Source: a virus
DNA length: 41,853 nt
Reading direction: 5' to 3' (one strand)
Virus record (IMG/VR): IMGVR_UViG_3300033143_006071
Coordinates: 1 to 41,853 of that record
The notes beneath the pieces are model-generated. The model saw only the letters and a program-made list of their open reading frames with translations. It had not been told where the DNA came from and ran no database searches. The stretch's first letter is position 1; every line of letters begins with the position of its first letter. Below, piece after piece: positions 6,282-14,281 of the stretch. The position numbers were made by a program, and so were the translations under genes.

Positions 6282-6660
6282 TCAATACATAAATAAAGCT
6301 TTAAGAACAGAATCAAATGATTATGCTCCTATGCAAAATCGCTTACAAGACCTAAAGACCATAAGATTATTACATGGTGCCTTAGGGTTAACGACGGAAG
6401 CGGGAGAATTTGCTGATGGGTTGAAGAAGCATGTCTTTTATGGTAAAGTCTTAGATGTTGCAAATTTAAAAGAAGAGATGGGAGATATTTTTTGGTATAT
6501 GGCTTTGATAGCTAATACGTTGGATATTGATTTCTCCTCTATTATGGAGACTAATATTAAGAAATTAGAAGCCAGATACAAGATTGCCTTTAGTGAAAAT
6601 GAGGCTGAAGATAGAGACTTGATCCAGGAAAGGAAGACTTTAGATAGGAATGAGAAATGA
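6274..6660 (+). CDS. MazG-like nucleotide pyrophosphohydrolase
   Basis: 128 residues with the all-alpha NTP pyrophosphatase signature: Glu42-x-x-Glu45 (TTEAGEFADGL), then Glu67-Glu68-x-x-Asp71 (LKEEMGDIFWYMA). Family members cleave (d)NTPs to monophosphates and pyrophosphate and in phages adjust nucleotide pools or alarmone levels. The length is right for a single-domain member. Overlaps on both sides put it inside the replication operon. Confidence 0.85.
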   Translation: MDNQYINKALRTESNDYAPMQNRLQDLKTIRLLHGALGLTTEAGEFADGLKKHVFYGKVLDVANLKEEMGDIFWYMALIANTLDIDFSSIMETNIKKLEARYKIAFSENEAEDRDLIQERKTLDRNEK

Positions 6661-7079
6661 ATGTATCAAAAAGATTAGACGAGTTCATCGAAAGGCAAGG
6701 TATTGTCAGTGCTGAGTTTTGTAAACTACTAGACCAAGTTGAAGAAATGGAGCAAGAAATCAAGAGGGTTAAAAAGCTAAATAAAATACTATCCACCGCA
6801 TTCAACACAAAGGATAGGGTACACAATGCGCTTAATGATGACTATGTAAAACGTAGAAAAGAAAACGAGGTAAATAAAGAAATTAACCGAAACCTTGCAA
6901 ATACAAACCATGACTATAAAATTCAAAACGAGAAACTGATGGGACTCTTAAAAGAATCCTGTTATTTATTGTTCCGCGAGCAACAATATAACCATAATGA
7001 TTTATGTAGGCTAAGAGAATTTCAAGAAGCGATAGAGAAGTATTACAGTACAGGAGAAACCCTTGGAGGGAAGTTATGA
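6657..7079 (+). CDS. Coiled-coil protein, unknown function
   Basis: 140 residues, ATGA-coupled at both ends. Residues 5-60 show heptad-like Leu/Ile/Val spacing with abundant Glu and Lys, typical of a coiled coil; the C-terminal half is polar and helical. Its position between MazG-like and RecE-like genes suggests a replication or recombination accessory role, but nothing in the sequence proves it. Confidence 0.7.
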   Translation: MNVSKRLDEFIERQGIVSAEFCKLLDQVEEMEQEIKRVKKLNKILSTAFNTKDRVHNALNDDYVKRRKENEVNKEINRNLANTNHDYKIQNEKLMGLLKESCYLLFREQQYNHNDLCRLREFQEAIEKYYSTGETLGGKL

Positions 7080-7930
7080 GTAATGAGAGTGTGAATAAGA
7101 CGTTAGTCTTAGGATTCAATAAAGATATAGGTAACTCGGAATATCACGACGATAGAGAATATATTTCTTCAAGTGGTTTAAAGATGTTATATAAAAATCC
7201 TAGAGAATTTCATAGGATATATGTTCTTAATGAAGAGAACAAGATGCCTAATCAAAGTGCTTTAGATTTCGGTAGTTATCTACATTGTCTAATACTGGAG
7301 CCTCACCTAGAGCATACTGATTTTGCTGTATTTACAGGATACTCTAGAAGAGGTAAGGACTGGGAGAAGTTTCGAGATGCGAATGCATCGAAGTGTATCA
7401 TCACATCTTCGCAGAAGAATTTATCAGATAAGCTAATGAAAAGTTATAAAGAATCTAGTGTGATTATTGGTAAGCATGGATATGAGATAGACGTTCCAGT
7501 ATCATCCTTCTTTTCTGGAGGAGAAGCAGAAGAGACTCTCTGTGTAGAAATTGAAGGGGTTAAGGTTAAGGTAAGATTTGATTACCGTAAAGAGTTTGAA
7601 GACTACGGTTCTATTAATGATGTTAAAACTACGGCAGAGTATATATCAACCAAAGCCCAGGTAGAGAAGATATGTGCCTCTTGGGGATATGATGTCAGTG
7701 CTGCTCTATACTGCGACGCTGCTGAAATAGCTACAGGAAAGCCACACGAGTTTTACTATAATTTTCTTAGCAAGAAGGACGGGGCTTGTAGGATTTATAG
7801 AGCCAGTGACCAAATGTTAGAAGTAGGGAGAAAGAAATATAAAGAAGCCATCAGGAGGTTGAAAGATGCAAGAGAAACAGGATTCTACTACAAAAACGAA
7901 ATCGAAGAACTTAACTCAATCGACTTCTGA
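7076..7930 (+). CDS. RecE/Cas4-like PD-(D/E)XK exonuclease
   Basis: 284 residues. Matches the phage exonuclease group with DUF3799-type domains: an N-terminal ISSSGLKMLYKNP helix, DFGSYLHCLILEP with His70, acidic Asp169 in VRFDYR, and Asp182-Val-Lys184 (INDVKTT) forming the PD-(D/E)XK core, then WGYDVSAALYCD, a Gln/Tyr-type motif seen in lambda-exo relatives. It probably resects dsDNA ends for single-strand annealing together with the DUF669-like protein downstream. Full length for the family. Confidence 0.85.
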   Translation: MSNESVNKTLVLGFNKDIGNSEYHDDREYISSSGLKMLYKNPREFHRIYVLNEENKMPNQSALDFGSYLHCLILEPHLEHTDFAVFTGYSRRGKDWEKFRDANASKCIITSSQKNLSDKLMKSYKESSVIIGKHGYEIDVPVSSFFSGGEAEETLCVEIEGVKVKVRFDYRKEFEDYGSINDVKTTAEYISTKAQVEKICASWGYDVSAALYCDAAEIATGKPHEFYYNFLSKKDGACRIYRASDQMLEVGRKKYKEAIRRLKDARETGFYYKNEIEELNSIDF

Positions 7931-8078
7931 GAGAGAAGTTAAAGAACTAGCTTTACTAATATTCTCTAGAGTAATTAGTATGGATATGGGAGCAGGGTAT
8001 ACGATGCTAAAATGTTTAGAAAAGGCTGAGAAGGCTATTAAGGTGTTAAATGATTATAGGGCAGACAACTTAGATTAA
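7866..8078 (+). CDS. Small helical protein, 70 aa
   Basis: 70 residues. ATG 7866 is supported by a perfect AGGAGG seven bases upstream even though it overlaps the exonuclease gene by 65 bases. The first 25 residues are Thr/Ser/Lys-rich and encoded in the overlap; the rest is a helical segment (ELALLIFSRVISMDMG) with amphipathic character. Function unknown. Confidence 0.6.
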   Translation: MQEKQDSTTKTKSKNLTQSTSEREVKELALLIFSRVISMDMGAGYTMLKCLEKAEKAIKVLNDYRADNLD

Positions 8079-8101
8079 CTACTGCTAAAAGGAGCTTGAC
8101 A

Positions 8102-8323
8102 ATGGGGAACATAAAAGATATGTTAATGACTGAAAAATATTCAATGGAACAAGAAAGTAAGGAAGTAGATGCTATGTATTCCTATTATACCAATGATGCT
8201 ATAGGAAAAGTTCGTGCACTAGAGGATAACCTGTCCGTCTTACATGCTTTTTTAGTAGACAAAGGATTACAGAAAGAGTTCGCAGATTTTGAAAATAAGA
8301 ATAATATAGAACAAGGGAGATAA
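8102..8323 (+). CDS. Hypothetical helical protein, 73 aa
   Basis: ATG 8102 with GGAG seven bases upstream; an in-frame TTG at 8096 is less likely. Acidic and helical throughout, without known motifs. It lies in the recombination segment of the operon. Confidence 0.65.
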   Translation: MGNIKDMLMTEKYSMEQESKEVDAMYSYYTNDAIGKVRALEDNLSVLHAFLVDKGLQKEFADFENKNNIEQGR

Positions 8324-8326
8324 GTA

Positions 8327-8491
8327 ATGCCAACAAGAAGAGAACTAGAAAATAAACAGGCGGAGACTATTGAAAAAATGGCTCAGCAGATATTGAATTT
8401 AGCTAAGATTGCAGATAGGTCTCTTGCTTTAATTTTAAAGTTAAATGAGGAAGTGGTTAATTTAAAGGGTCAAAAAGGTGTAAAACAATGA
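8327..8491 (+). CDS. Small coiled-coil protein, 54 aa
   Basis: 54 residues from ATG 8327 to TGA 8489-8491, three bases after the previous stop and coupled by ATGA to the next gene. The sequence runs through one long helix with Leu/Ile at heptad positions (QILNLAKIADRSLALILKL). It fills what would otherwise be a 160-base gap in a gapless operon. Confidence 0.65.
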   Translation: MPTRRELENKQAETIEKMAQQILNLAKIADRSLALILKLNEEVVNLKGQKGVKQ

Positions 8492-8913
8492 ATGGTAAAA
8501 TAGCTAGAGAATTGAGAAAAGTATCTACGTTTACCCCAAGCACAGCGAGGGAGTATCAGGATATAGTATTTTCAAGTATGAAAAAGGTATACCAATATAA
8601 TCCAGAGACAAATAAAACCAACGTCGTGGATAGGGTTGTGGATTCCTTTACAAAAGAGTGTGTTGATGCATCACGGAAGACGTATCAGTATTTAAAGAGG
8701 AAGTATGTTAATCCCTCCCATGAGGCTAATTTTAATGTAATTCCAAACAAGGATGATATTAAGAAAATCCAGGACGGATTTGTAAAAGAGCAAGCCGAAA
8801 TGCAAGAACGCATTAAGGTTAACGAATCAGAGCAGCCGTTAGGTGTAGCTCTACAGCAGTCTGATGAGATCGCAATTTGCGATAACTCAAACGATAAAGG
8901 GAGTGAAGTATGA
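8488..8913 (+). CDS. Hypothetical protein, 141 aa
   Basis: 141 residues, coupled at both ends by ATGA. N-terminal 65 residues are a basic helical region; the tail is acidic. Being directly before the DUF669-like protein it may be an annealing or loading accessory, but there is no motif to support a specific role. Confidence 0.7.
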   Translation: MNGKIARELRKVSTFTPSTAREYQDIVFSSMKKVYQYNPETNKTNVVDRVVDSFTKECVDASRKTYQYLKRKYVNPSHEANFNVIPNKDDIKKIQDGFVKEQAEMQERIKVNESEQPLGVALQQSDEIAICDNSNDKGSEV

Positions 8914-9296
8914 GTGACGCAAAAAACCCATTTGAGCCATTAAGTGAAGGTGATTATTTAGTAAGGATGAATAGGGTAACTGAAAAGACATCTAAAGCAG
9001 GTAACAAGATGTTATCTGTTGGATATCAGGTAGTTAGTGGAGACAGCAAAGACAGATTGATCTTTGAAAACTTTCTTCTAGAACATTCTAATCCTAAAGT
9101 AAGTGAAATTACTAATGAGCGTATTGATAAATACCTTAAAGCTGTAGGGGTTGATGACGGACTAGAGGCAATTGGTCACGATCTTACACAGATTGATCAA
9201 TATCTAGAAATTCCTTTTATGGCTGGAGTAAGAATTCAGGCAGGGAATAACGGTTATAAGGACTCCAACAAGATTGCAAGTTTTAAAAGAAGATAA
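8910..9296 (+). CDS. DUF669-like ssDNA-binding/annealing protein
   Basis: 128 residues. Shows the DUF669 pattern: FEPLSEGDYLVRM start, then ...EKTSKAGNKMLSVGYQV, an Asp-Arg-Leu-Ile-Phe-Glu-Asn-Phe strand, and KYLKAVGV. Such proteins are OB-fold, single-strand-binding partners of phage exonucleases and polymerases. It closes the operon segment before a gene-free region. Confidence 0.75.
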   Translation: MSDAKNPFEPLSEGDYLVRMNRVTEKTSKAGNKMLSVGYQVVSGDSKDRLIFENFLLEHSNPKVSEITNERIDKYLKAVGVDDGLEAIGHDLTQIDQYLEIPFMAGVRIQAGNNGYKDSNKIASFKRR

Positions 9297-9299
9297 CAC

Positions 9300-9600
9300 A
9301 TTGCGTTATTAGTGTAACACCGGAACTGATAATTCGGAGTTAGTTGCAAAAGGTGTCACCTACCTGGGTAAAATCTTAAGTGGTGAGGTTGACTGGCTTC
9401 TATTGTAGTATAACTAGCTTCTGTCGAAAATAGCTGGATGTGGCTTATCCTAGAAAGCTAGAGTGGCTCCCTTAAGGAGTTAGCCCAGAGGGTACAGGCT
9501 ATAAACGTATGGTGGGAGGCGGATGCCTGGTTTGGTAACTTCTAGCCTTAAACTTACCATGTAAGAAACGTCCTGAGTAAGACTGATAAATAAACTGCTC
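9300..9600 (+). ncRNA. Candidate structured RNA, about 300 nt
   Basis: No open frame over 20 codons lies here, in a genome that otherwise has almost no gaps, and the stretch is richer in G and C than its surroundings. Stems visible by eye: ACACC 9317-9321 with GGTGT 9352-9356 (inner AACT/AGTT); CTAGCTT 9414-9420 with AAGCTAG 9455-9461 (inner GGAT/ATCC 9436-9450); CTCC 9467-9470 with GGAG 9476-9479; AGGC-GGAT-GCCT 9517-9528; TGGTAA 9533-9538 with TTACCA 9554-9559. I found no clear group I or II intron core, tmRNA, RNase P or known riboswitch signature. It could be a free phage RNA or the leader of the polymerase transcript. Confidence 0.6.
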
Positions 9601-9623
9601 ATTTTACAAACGGAGGGCGTTAG

Positions 9624-9884
9624 ATGATTGTAGATGACATGATAGATAGGTTAAGGGAGTTAGAACCTTCTAGGTTAGAGAAGGAGTCTACCTATTCTAC
9701 CAGGATAGATGCTGAGTTCTTTTGGAGACAATTACCAATATACTACGGGTATATGTCGGGTAGAGTGGGCGTAAAAGGTACAGACTACTGGTTATCTAAG
9801 ATAATAAGTTTAGCTTTAGGCAGTTTGGATAAAATTACTAGAGAGGATTTAGACAATGCTAGAAAATTTAAATTTCGATTTTAA
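9624..9884 (+). CDS. Small protein upstream of DNA polymerase, 86 aa
   Basis: 86 residues from ATG 9624 behind GGAGGG, just downstream of the putative RNA. It is mixed charge and helical with aromatic residues in the middle (FFWRQLPIYYGYMS). Its last 29 bases overlap the polymerase start, so it is probably a coupled partner. Family not recognised. Confidence 0.65.
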   Translation: MIVDDMIDRLRELEPSRLEKESTYSTRIDAEFFWRQLPIYYGYMSGRVGVKGTDYWLSKIISLALGSLDKITREDLDNARKFKFRF

Positions 9885-11616
9885 TAAATCTAATTTCCAA
9901 ATTCGAATATGGAATGGTGAGAAATTAGGTAAGGTTATTGCCTGTGATACCGAGACCACAATGGTCCCTTTTCACATGACTCCTGATCTAGTAACTACTC
10001 AAGTATATGACGGTAGAGATACTGTATATTACGTAGAAAAGAATAAACTACGGCTCTTTTTTGGGAAACACTATGGCTCTAGTTTTATATTTCATAATGC
10101 TCCTTTTGATATATCTGTTCTTGAAAAAGAATTGGGATCTGAATGGGTATATGACCTTTATGATAGAAATTTGGTTCACGATACTAGTGTTCTCTATAGG
10201 CTACTACATCTGGCTCAAATAGGATTTATTCCACATAAATATAACTTAAACTTATTATCTCAGAAGTATCTTAATGAGGAACTTACTGGAAAGGATGACA
10301 TACAATGCGACTTTGGAAAGTACCTGGGAAAAGACCTTGGAGAAATCCCTACAGAACACTTGATCTATGGGGCAAAAGATTCAGTAGCTACTCACAGTAT
10401 TTATCTTATACTCTCTTCTTTAATCCAAAGACTAAGCGTAAGTGGGACGACCCGAACTGCTTGGGGGAAATGGGGATTGTTAAGTGCCCATATACAGGTG
10501 AAAGGAGAGTGGGCGCTATCAAATATTTTTAAGAATGGAATAGGGTTTGACCTACCTATGAAAGATGAGTGGTTAGACAAGGCTAATCAGTCCCTTACGG
10601 TCCTGCAAGATAGATTGGCTATGTGGGGATGGATTAGAGGGCAGAAGGGCTTAAAGGAGCGATATGAAAGAATAATAAACCTATTAGGTCTAGCTGATAA
10701 GTTACCTAGAACAGATTCTGGAGGTATTTCCTCTAAGGGAGATGATTTAGAACCTTATCGTAATATATCTTTTATTGATGATTATCTCGACTTTATAGAA
10801 CTTGAAAAGACTACTACATTTGTTAGAGATGTAGATACAGATAGGCTACACCCTAGATATACCTCTATAATGACTACAGGTAGGACTTCCTGTTCTAAGC
10901 CAAATGTACAGCAGATACCTAGAAAAGGTGGAATTAGGGAGATGTTTATACCTAAGCCAGGTTATAAGTTAATAGACATAGATTATTCTTCCCTGGAGTT
11001 AGCAGCACTAGCTCAAGTAAATATAAATTTATTTAGGTATAGTACAATGGGTGATTTAATTAATGAGGGTAAATGCCTTCATTATAATACTGCAGAAAGT
11101 TTATATGAAAAACCAAAGGAAGAGATAACTAAAGAAGAAAGACAGTTTAGTAAAATACCTAATTTTGGGTTCGGTGCTAATATGTCACCAATAACCTTTG
11201 TAACATATTGTAATAATTATGGAATTAATATAACTGAACAGAGGGCAATTAAGGTAAAAGATATGTGGCTAAAAACATATCCAGAAATGGTAGAATATTA
11301 TAAGACTGGAAATAATGATAATCATGCTACACTTACTGGACGAATAAGGGCTAACTGTACTTATACGGCATACCTTAATACTGGCTTCCAAGGTTTATCT
11401 GCTGACGGCTTTAAATTAGCTATGTATGAGGTTACTAAGGAAGGTTATACAATAGTAGCAGAAATTCATGATCAACTAATTATAGAAATTAAAGAAGAAG
11501 ATAGTGAAACTTCTCTTCCTAAAATTCAAAAGATTATGGAAGATTGTATGTCCTTAGTAATACCCGATGTAAATATAACTACAGAGGGAATGATTTTAGA
11601 TAGGTGGTGTAAATGA
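9856..11616 (+). CDS. Family A DNA polymerase with 3'-5' exonuclease
   Basis: 586 residues, a compact phage PolA-type enzyme. Proofreading domain: Asp31-x-Glu33 (ExoI), Asn81-x-x-Phe-Asp85 (ExoII), Tyr171-x-x-x-Asp175 (ExoIII). Polymerase domain: motif A DIDYSSLELAALAQ with Asp376, motif B Arg429-x-x-x-Lys433 followed by PNFGFG, and motif C Ile-His538-Asp539. All catalytic residues are present, and the motif order is uninterrupted, so no intron or intein splits the gene. It is the replicative polymerase of the phage. The stop overlaps the start of an HNH gene by 4 bases. Confidence 0.95.
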   Translation: MLENLNFDFNKSNFQIRIWNGEKLGKVIACDTETTMVPFHMTPDLVTTQVYDGRDTVYYVEKNKLRLFFGKHYGSSFIFHNAPFDISVLEKELGSEWVYDLYDRNLVHDTSVLYRLLHLAQIGFIPHKYNLNLLSQKYLNEELTGKDDIQCDFGKYLGKDLGEIPTEHLIYGAKDSVATHSIYLILSSLIQRLSVSGTTRTAWGKWGLLSAHIQVKGEWALSNIFKNGIGFDLPMKDEWLDKANQSLTVLQDRLAMWGWIRGQKGLKERYERIINLLGLADKLPRTDSGGISSKGDDLEPYRNISFIDDYLDFIELEKTTTFVRDVDTDRLHPRYTSIMTTGRTSCSKPNVQQIPRKGGIREMFIPKPGYKLIDIDYSSLELAALAQVNINLFRYSTMGDLINEGKCLHYNTAESLYEKPKEEITKEERQFSKIPNFGFGANMSPITFVTYCNNYGINITEQRAIKVKDMWLKTYPEMVEYYKTGNNDNHATLTGRIRANCTYTAYLNTGFQGLSADGFKLAMYEVTKEGYTIVAEIHDQLIIEIKEEDSETSLPKIQKIMEDCMSLVIPDVNITTEGMILDRWCK

Positions 11617-12053
11617 GACTATGTAAAAAGTGTAATTTATATAGAAGTAAATCTCAGTACAGACATAATATGCAGCAATGTCATGAGTGTACTAAGTCTC
11701 AAAAAAGAGATCATTATGCTAAAAATAGTGAACGAATTAACGAAGATAGAAAAAGTCCTAATGGTTATTTTATACGTTATAAAACCCAAGCAAAGAAACG
11801 AGGGTTAAACTTTGAATTAACTAGAGAGCATTGCTACCTTTTGTTTTCAAAATCTTGCTTTTATTGTGGAGATACTAACCAAGTAGGTATTGATCGAATT
11901 GATAACTCAAAAGGATATACATTAAGTAATGTAAGATCATGCTGTGGGTGGTGTAATGTTATGAAATGGAAATTTAGTGAAGGTGACTTTTTTTCTAAAA
12001 TTAATAGTATTCAGGCACGAAGTGCAAAGCGAACGACCAAGGGGAGTAAGTAA
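11613..12053 (+). CDS. HNH homing-type endonuclease (1)
   Basis: 146 residues. An N-terminal zinc knuckle (Cys4-x-x-Cys7 ... Cys-x-x-Cys) precedes the HNH core: CFYCG, then Gly-Ile-Asp-Arg-Ile-Asp-Asn-Ser-Lys-Gly-Tyr, then CCGWCNVMK. This is the free-standing phage HNH type that nicks or cuts DNA and can spread into neighbouring loci. It sits immediately behind an intact polymerase gene, a common location for such elements. Confidence 0.85.
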   Translation: MRLCKKCNLYRSKSQYRHNMQQCHECTKSQKRDHYAKNSERINEDRKSPNGYFIRYKTQAKKRGLNFELTREHCYLLFSKSCFYCGDTNQVGIDRIDNSKGYTLSNVRSCCGWCNVMKWKFSEGDFFSKINSIQARSAKRTTKGSK

Positions 12054-12385
12054 TGAGTTTAGACTTAAGCTTAGAGAATAGATGTGAAATGTGTACATCT
12101 AGGGAAGAACATTTTGATCGCAATATTACACATAACCTAATCCCTATGTGGAAGAAAGCAGGTGTGTACGATGCGCTATATAATTCAGATGGTAAAAACC
12201 CAGAGGAGTTTATAGAGGTGTTAGGGAGAGGGATGCATGATATGAGGACAAATCCCGAAGAATATAAAAAACTTAACCCAGAGAACGGGTGGGGTGACTA
12301 TGAGGGGGCTATTGATTTCTTAGAAGAATTTAATAGGGCGTGCCTTGATTCTCCTCTACAATCGATTATTAGAGTTTGTAAATAG
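12053..12385 (+). CDS. Conserved phage protein, 110 aa
   Basis: 110 residues, TAATG-coupled to the HNH gene. It contains NITHNLIPMWKKAGVYDALY and, later, NPENGWGDYEGAIDFLEEF with a terminal Cys segment. I recall this combination from a widespread phage family of no known function (Asn-Leu-x-x-Met-Trp ... Asn-Gly-Trp-Gly-x-Tyr-Glu). Cys12 and Cys15 may bind metal. Confidence 0.7.
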   Translation: MSLDLSLENRCEMCTSREEHFDRNITHNLIPMWKKAGVYDALYNSDGKNPEEFIEVLGRGMHDMRTNPEEYKKLNPENGWGDYEGAIDFLEEFNRACLDSPLQSIIRVCK

Positions 12386-12412
12386 AATAGTAACAACCAT
12401 TGGGAGATCACT

Positions 12413-12715
12413 ATGGCAAAAGCAATATTAGAATTTGATTTAGATGATTATGATGAAAACCAGAAGTTTCAAAGGATGTTGGCAGCAGATTCGCTTTTTA
12501 GTGCTTTGCATGAAGTAGGTAATAAGGTCTTTAGACCTGCTAGAAAACATGGGTATTCAGACCCTATTTTCCAAGCCCTTATAGATAATTGTCCTATATT
12601 AAAAGATTCTATGGGAGATGAGTATTCAGTAGGCTATGAGATTATATCTCAACTTGAGGATATTTTCTATAATATCTTAGCAGAAGAGAATGTTAATATG
12701 GACTTGTGGTCATAA
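12413..12715 (+). CDS. Conserved phage protein, 100 aa
   Basis: 100 residues starting MAKAILEFDLDDYDENQKF, an acidic N-terminus typical of a small phage family found near replication genes; members are predicted helical and have no assigned function. The start has GGGAGA upstream. The 27-base gap before it is the only break in this stretch. Confidence 0.65.
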   Translation: MAKAILEFDLDDYDENQKFQRMLAADSLFSALHEVGNKVFRPARKHGYSDPIFQALIDNCPILKDSMGDEYSVGYEIISQLEDIFYNILAEENVNMDLWS

Positions 12716-12716
12716 T

Positions 12717-12953
12717 ATGGGACCTACACCTCCGTTACCTGAAAGTGGGTGTCGAAAATGCGGCTCCAATATGGTAATTTTCAATAGGTATGGGCAACGT
12801 ACTAGATGTATTAGTTGTGGGGAGGATCATAGTATACCTCCATGTAAGTCACAGGGTAGTTCTTGTGAGTGTGGCACAGATAAGACCTATAAAAACCCTA
12901 ATCCTCACTTCCATAGTGACTACTGCCCTAAATATAAAAAGAAGGAGGAATAA
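12717..12953 (+). CDS. Zinc-ribbon protein, 78 aa
   Basis: 78 residues if ATG 12717 is used (next to the preceding stop); ATG 12690, with a weak AGAGA site, would add nine residues. Cys-Arg-Lys-Cys-Gly and Cys-Ile-Ser-Cys-Gly form one zinc ribbon; further Cys and His residues (CECG, HFHSDYC) suggest a second site. Likely a nucleic-acid or protein-binding small protein. Confidence 0.65.
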   Translation: MGPTPPLPESGCRKCGSNMVIFNRYGQRTRCISCGEDHSIPPCKSQGSSCECGTDKTYKNPNPHFHSDYCPKYKKKEE

Positions 12954-13168
12954 TGGCTAAGTATCTAACAGCAGGTATATGGGAAAGTGATATGAGTGAC
13001 CTTAGAGTCGAGATCATTAAAGTCGCTTACCAGACCGATGTATACGCTAAGATTAAATGTAACATAACACATAAAAAACATAGGCACTTCTATGAAGGTA
13101 GATCTAATTACAAAGTATATAAAGAGAATATAAAGCATTGGCACAAAGTGCCGTTGCTACGCAACTAA
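12953..13168 (+). CDS. Hypothetical basic protein, 71 aa
   Basis: 71 residues, TAATG-coupled to the previous gene. It is basic and rich in His and Tyr with alternating strands (EIIKVAYQTDVYAKIKC). Its last codons are made of two perfect hairpins in a row (13140-13165). Family unknown. Confidence 0.65.
   Translation: MAKYLTAGIWESDMSDLRVEIIKVAYQTDVYAKIKCNITHKKHRHFYEGRSNYKVYKENIKHWHKVPLLRN
13140..13165 (+). repeat. Two adjacent perfect hairpins
   Basis: GGCAC-AAA-GTGCC (13140-13152) is followed directly by GTTGC-TAC-GCAAC (13153-13165), ending at the stop codon. In RNA the two 5-bp stems could stack coaxially. They may limit readthrough or protect upstream mRNA. Confidence 0.6.
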
Positions 13169-13181
13169 GGGAGAAGAAGTT

Positions 13182-13388
13182 TTGAATCAAAAATGGAAAG
13201 CTGCTAAGTATTTAGCGAAAGTTAACCCTAAGAAGTATAGACTAAGCAGAGGGATAAGGTGGGTATCTAAAACCGAAGGGGATTTTGTATTCTCTATAAA
13301 TATAGAACTTATCCTGGACGGTTATTTGAGAACTTGGGACCATCTACTAGATCTGCCGGAAAGAGTAGCACCTGGATGGCGCAGATGA
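13182..13388 (+). CDS. Hypothetical protein with TTG start, 68 aa
   Basis: 68 residues. The only start is TTG 13182 with a GAAGAAG site upstream. Basic N-terminus (NQKWKAAKYLAKVNPKKY), hydrophobic core strand, then an acidic/aromatic end. Coupled to the next gene by ATGA. Confidence 0.55.
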   Translation: MNQKWKAAKYLAKVNPKKYRLSRGIRWVSKTEGDFVFSINIELILDGYLRTWDHLLDLPERVAPGWRR

Positions 13389-13600
13389 ATAGAAATTTGC
13401 ACATATGTGATAATTGTGGTATACCTCAGGTAGACGAATTACTAACAAGATCAGGATTTAAGACCACATTTTACGTGGAATGGTGTTGTACGGAGTGTTT
13501 CATTAAATTAGAAGGAGTTTCATTTGAAAATTTTAGACAATGTACGGATCAAAAAAGAGATAGTAAAAGTGACCAAACCAGAAATGAAGAAAATCCTTGA
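13385..13600 (+). CDS. Zinc-finger protein, 71 aa
   Basis: 71 residues from ATG 13385 (ATGA overlap with the previous stop; an in-frame ATG at 13376 is possible). Cys-Asp-Asn-Cys near the N-terminus and Trp-Cys-Cys-Thr-Glu-Cys later form a treble-clef or ribbon-like site. The polar C-terminus is encoded in a 77-base overlap with the next gene. Confidence 0.6.
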   Translation: MNRNLHICDNCGIPQVDELLTRSGFKTTFYVEWCCTECFIKLEGVSFENFRQCTDQKRDSKSDQTRNEENP

Positions 13601-14123
13601 CTTCGTCTCGGCACGATGTGGTGAAGACCAAGGATTATATGCCAAGAGAGGCGGATTTAAGAGAGAAGATGTTCTAGCGGGGGCTATAGGGGAAGTGGGG
13701 GTATATAAGTTACTACGTAAGCATGGTTTTAAAGTAAATAAGCCTGACTTTGAGATCTACTCTAAAGGCAATAAGAGCTTTGATGCAGATCTAGTGGATG
13801 CGACTAGGTATTTTCATGTAAAAAGCCAAACTATGGAATCTGCTAAGAAATACGGTCATTCATGGCTACTGCAACGCAGTGATAAGATTGTTAAAGCAGG
13901 TATAAGAAAGCATTACATAGTACCCACTAACGTAAATCTTACCACAAATGTGGTTACTATTTTTGGCATAATTCCAACATTAACTCTACACGAATGGGGC
14001 TGTTTTGGCGAATGCGCGGTACCTTATTTCAGACATTCTAAAGTGGCTATATATTTAGAATCTCTGAAGATGCTGTCCTCTAATGCTAGGTGGAGTGTAA
14101 TGAGGAGGGGTATGACCAAATGA
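13524..14123 (+). CDS. Restriction-endonuclease-like PD-(D/E)XK protein
   Basis: 199 residues. The start is TTG 13524, chosen because AAGGAG lies six bases upstream and no ATG precedes the conserved region. The core reads GAIGEVGVYKLLRKHGF (helix with Glu), then PDFEIY, FDADL and YFHVKSQ: the Asp ... Asp ... Val-Lys pattern of a PD-(D/E)XK nuclease fold. Phages carry such enzymes for host DNA breakdown or DNA repair. The specific substrate cannot be inferred. Confidence 0.6.
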   Translation: MKILDNVRIKKEIVKVTKPEMKKILDFVSARCGEDQGLYAKRGGFKREDVLAGAIGEVGVYKLLRKHGFKVNKPDFEIYSKGNKSFDADLVDATRYFHVKSQTMESAKKYGHSWLLQRSDKIVKAGIRKHYIVPTNVNLTTNVVTIFGIIPTLTLHEWGCFGECAVPYFRHSKVAIYLESLKMLSSNARWSVMRRGMTK

Positions 14124-14281
14124 AGTTTGACCCTAAAAGTTTTATAAAAGCCCTAGATGTGAATGAGCTTGTAGTGATAGATCTTCTAATAAAGTACTAC
14201 ATTGTAGATACTAATATAGAATATATACATGAACTAGTAAAGAATAATCTGGAGGTAGACTATGACAGTTCTGATTCTTAA
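14120..14281 (+). CDS. Hypothetical acidic protein, 53 aa
   Basis: 53 residues from ATG 14120, with GAGGAGGGG upstream and ATGA overlap with the nuclease-like gene. Acidic and helical, with a hydrophobic middle (ELVVIDLLIKYYIV). No known motif. Confidence 0.6.
   Translation: MKFDPKSFIKALDVNELVVIDLLIKYYIVDTNIEYIHELVKNNLEVDYDSSDS

Noticed and set aside
9297-9623. Group I intron interpretation of the structured region.
   Set aside because: No convincing P/Q/R/S core and no split gene: the polymerase motifs are complete and the HNH gene lies after, not inside, the region.
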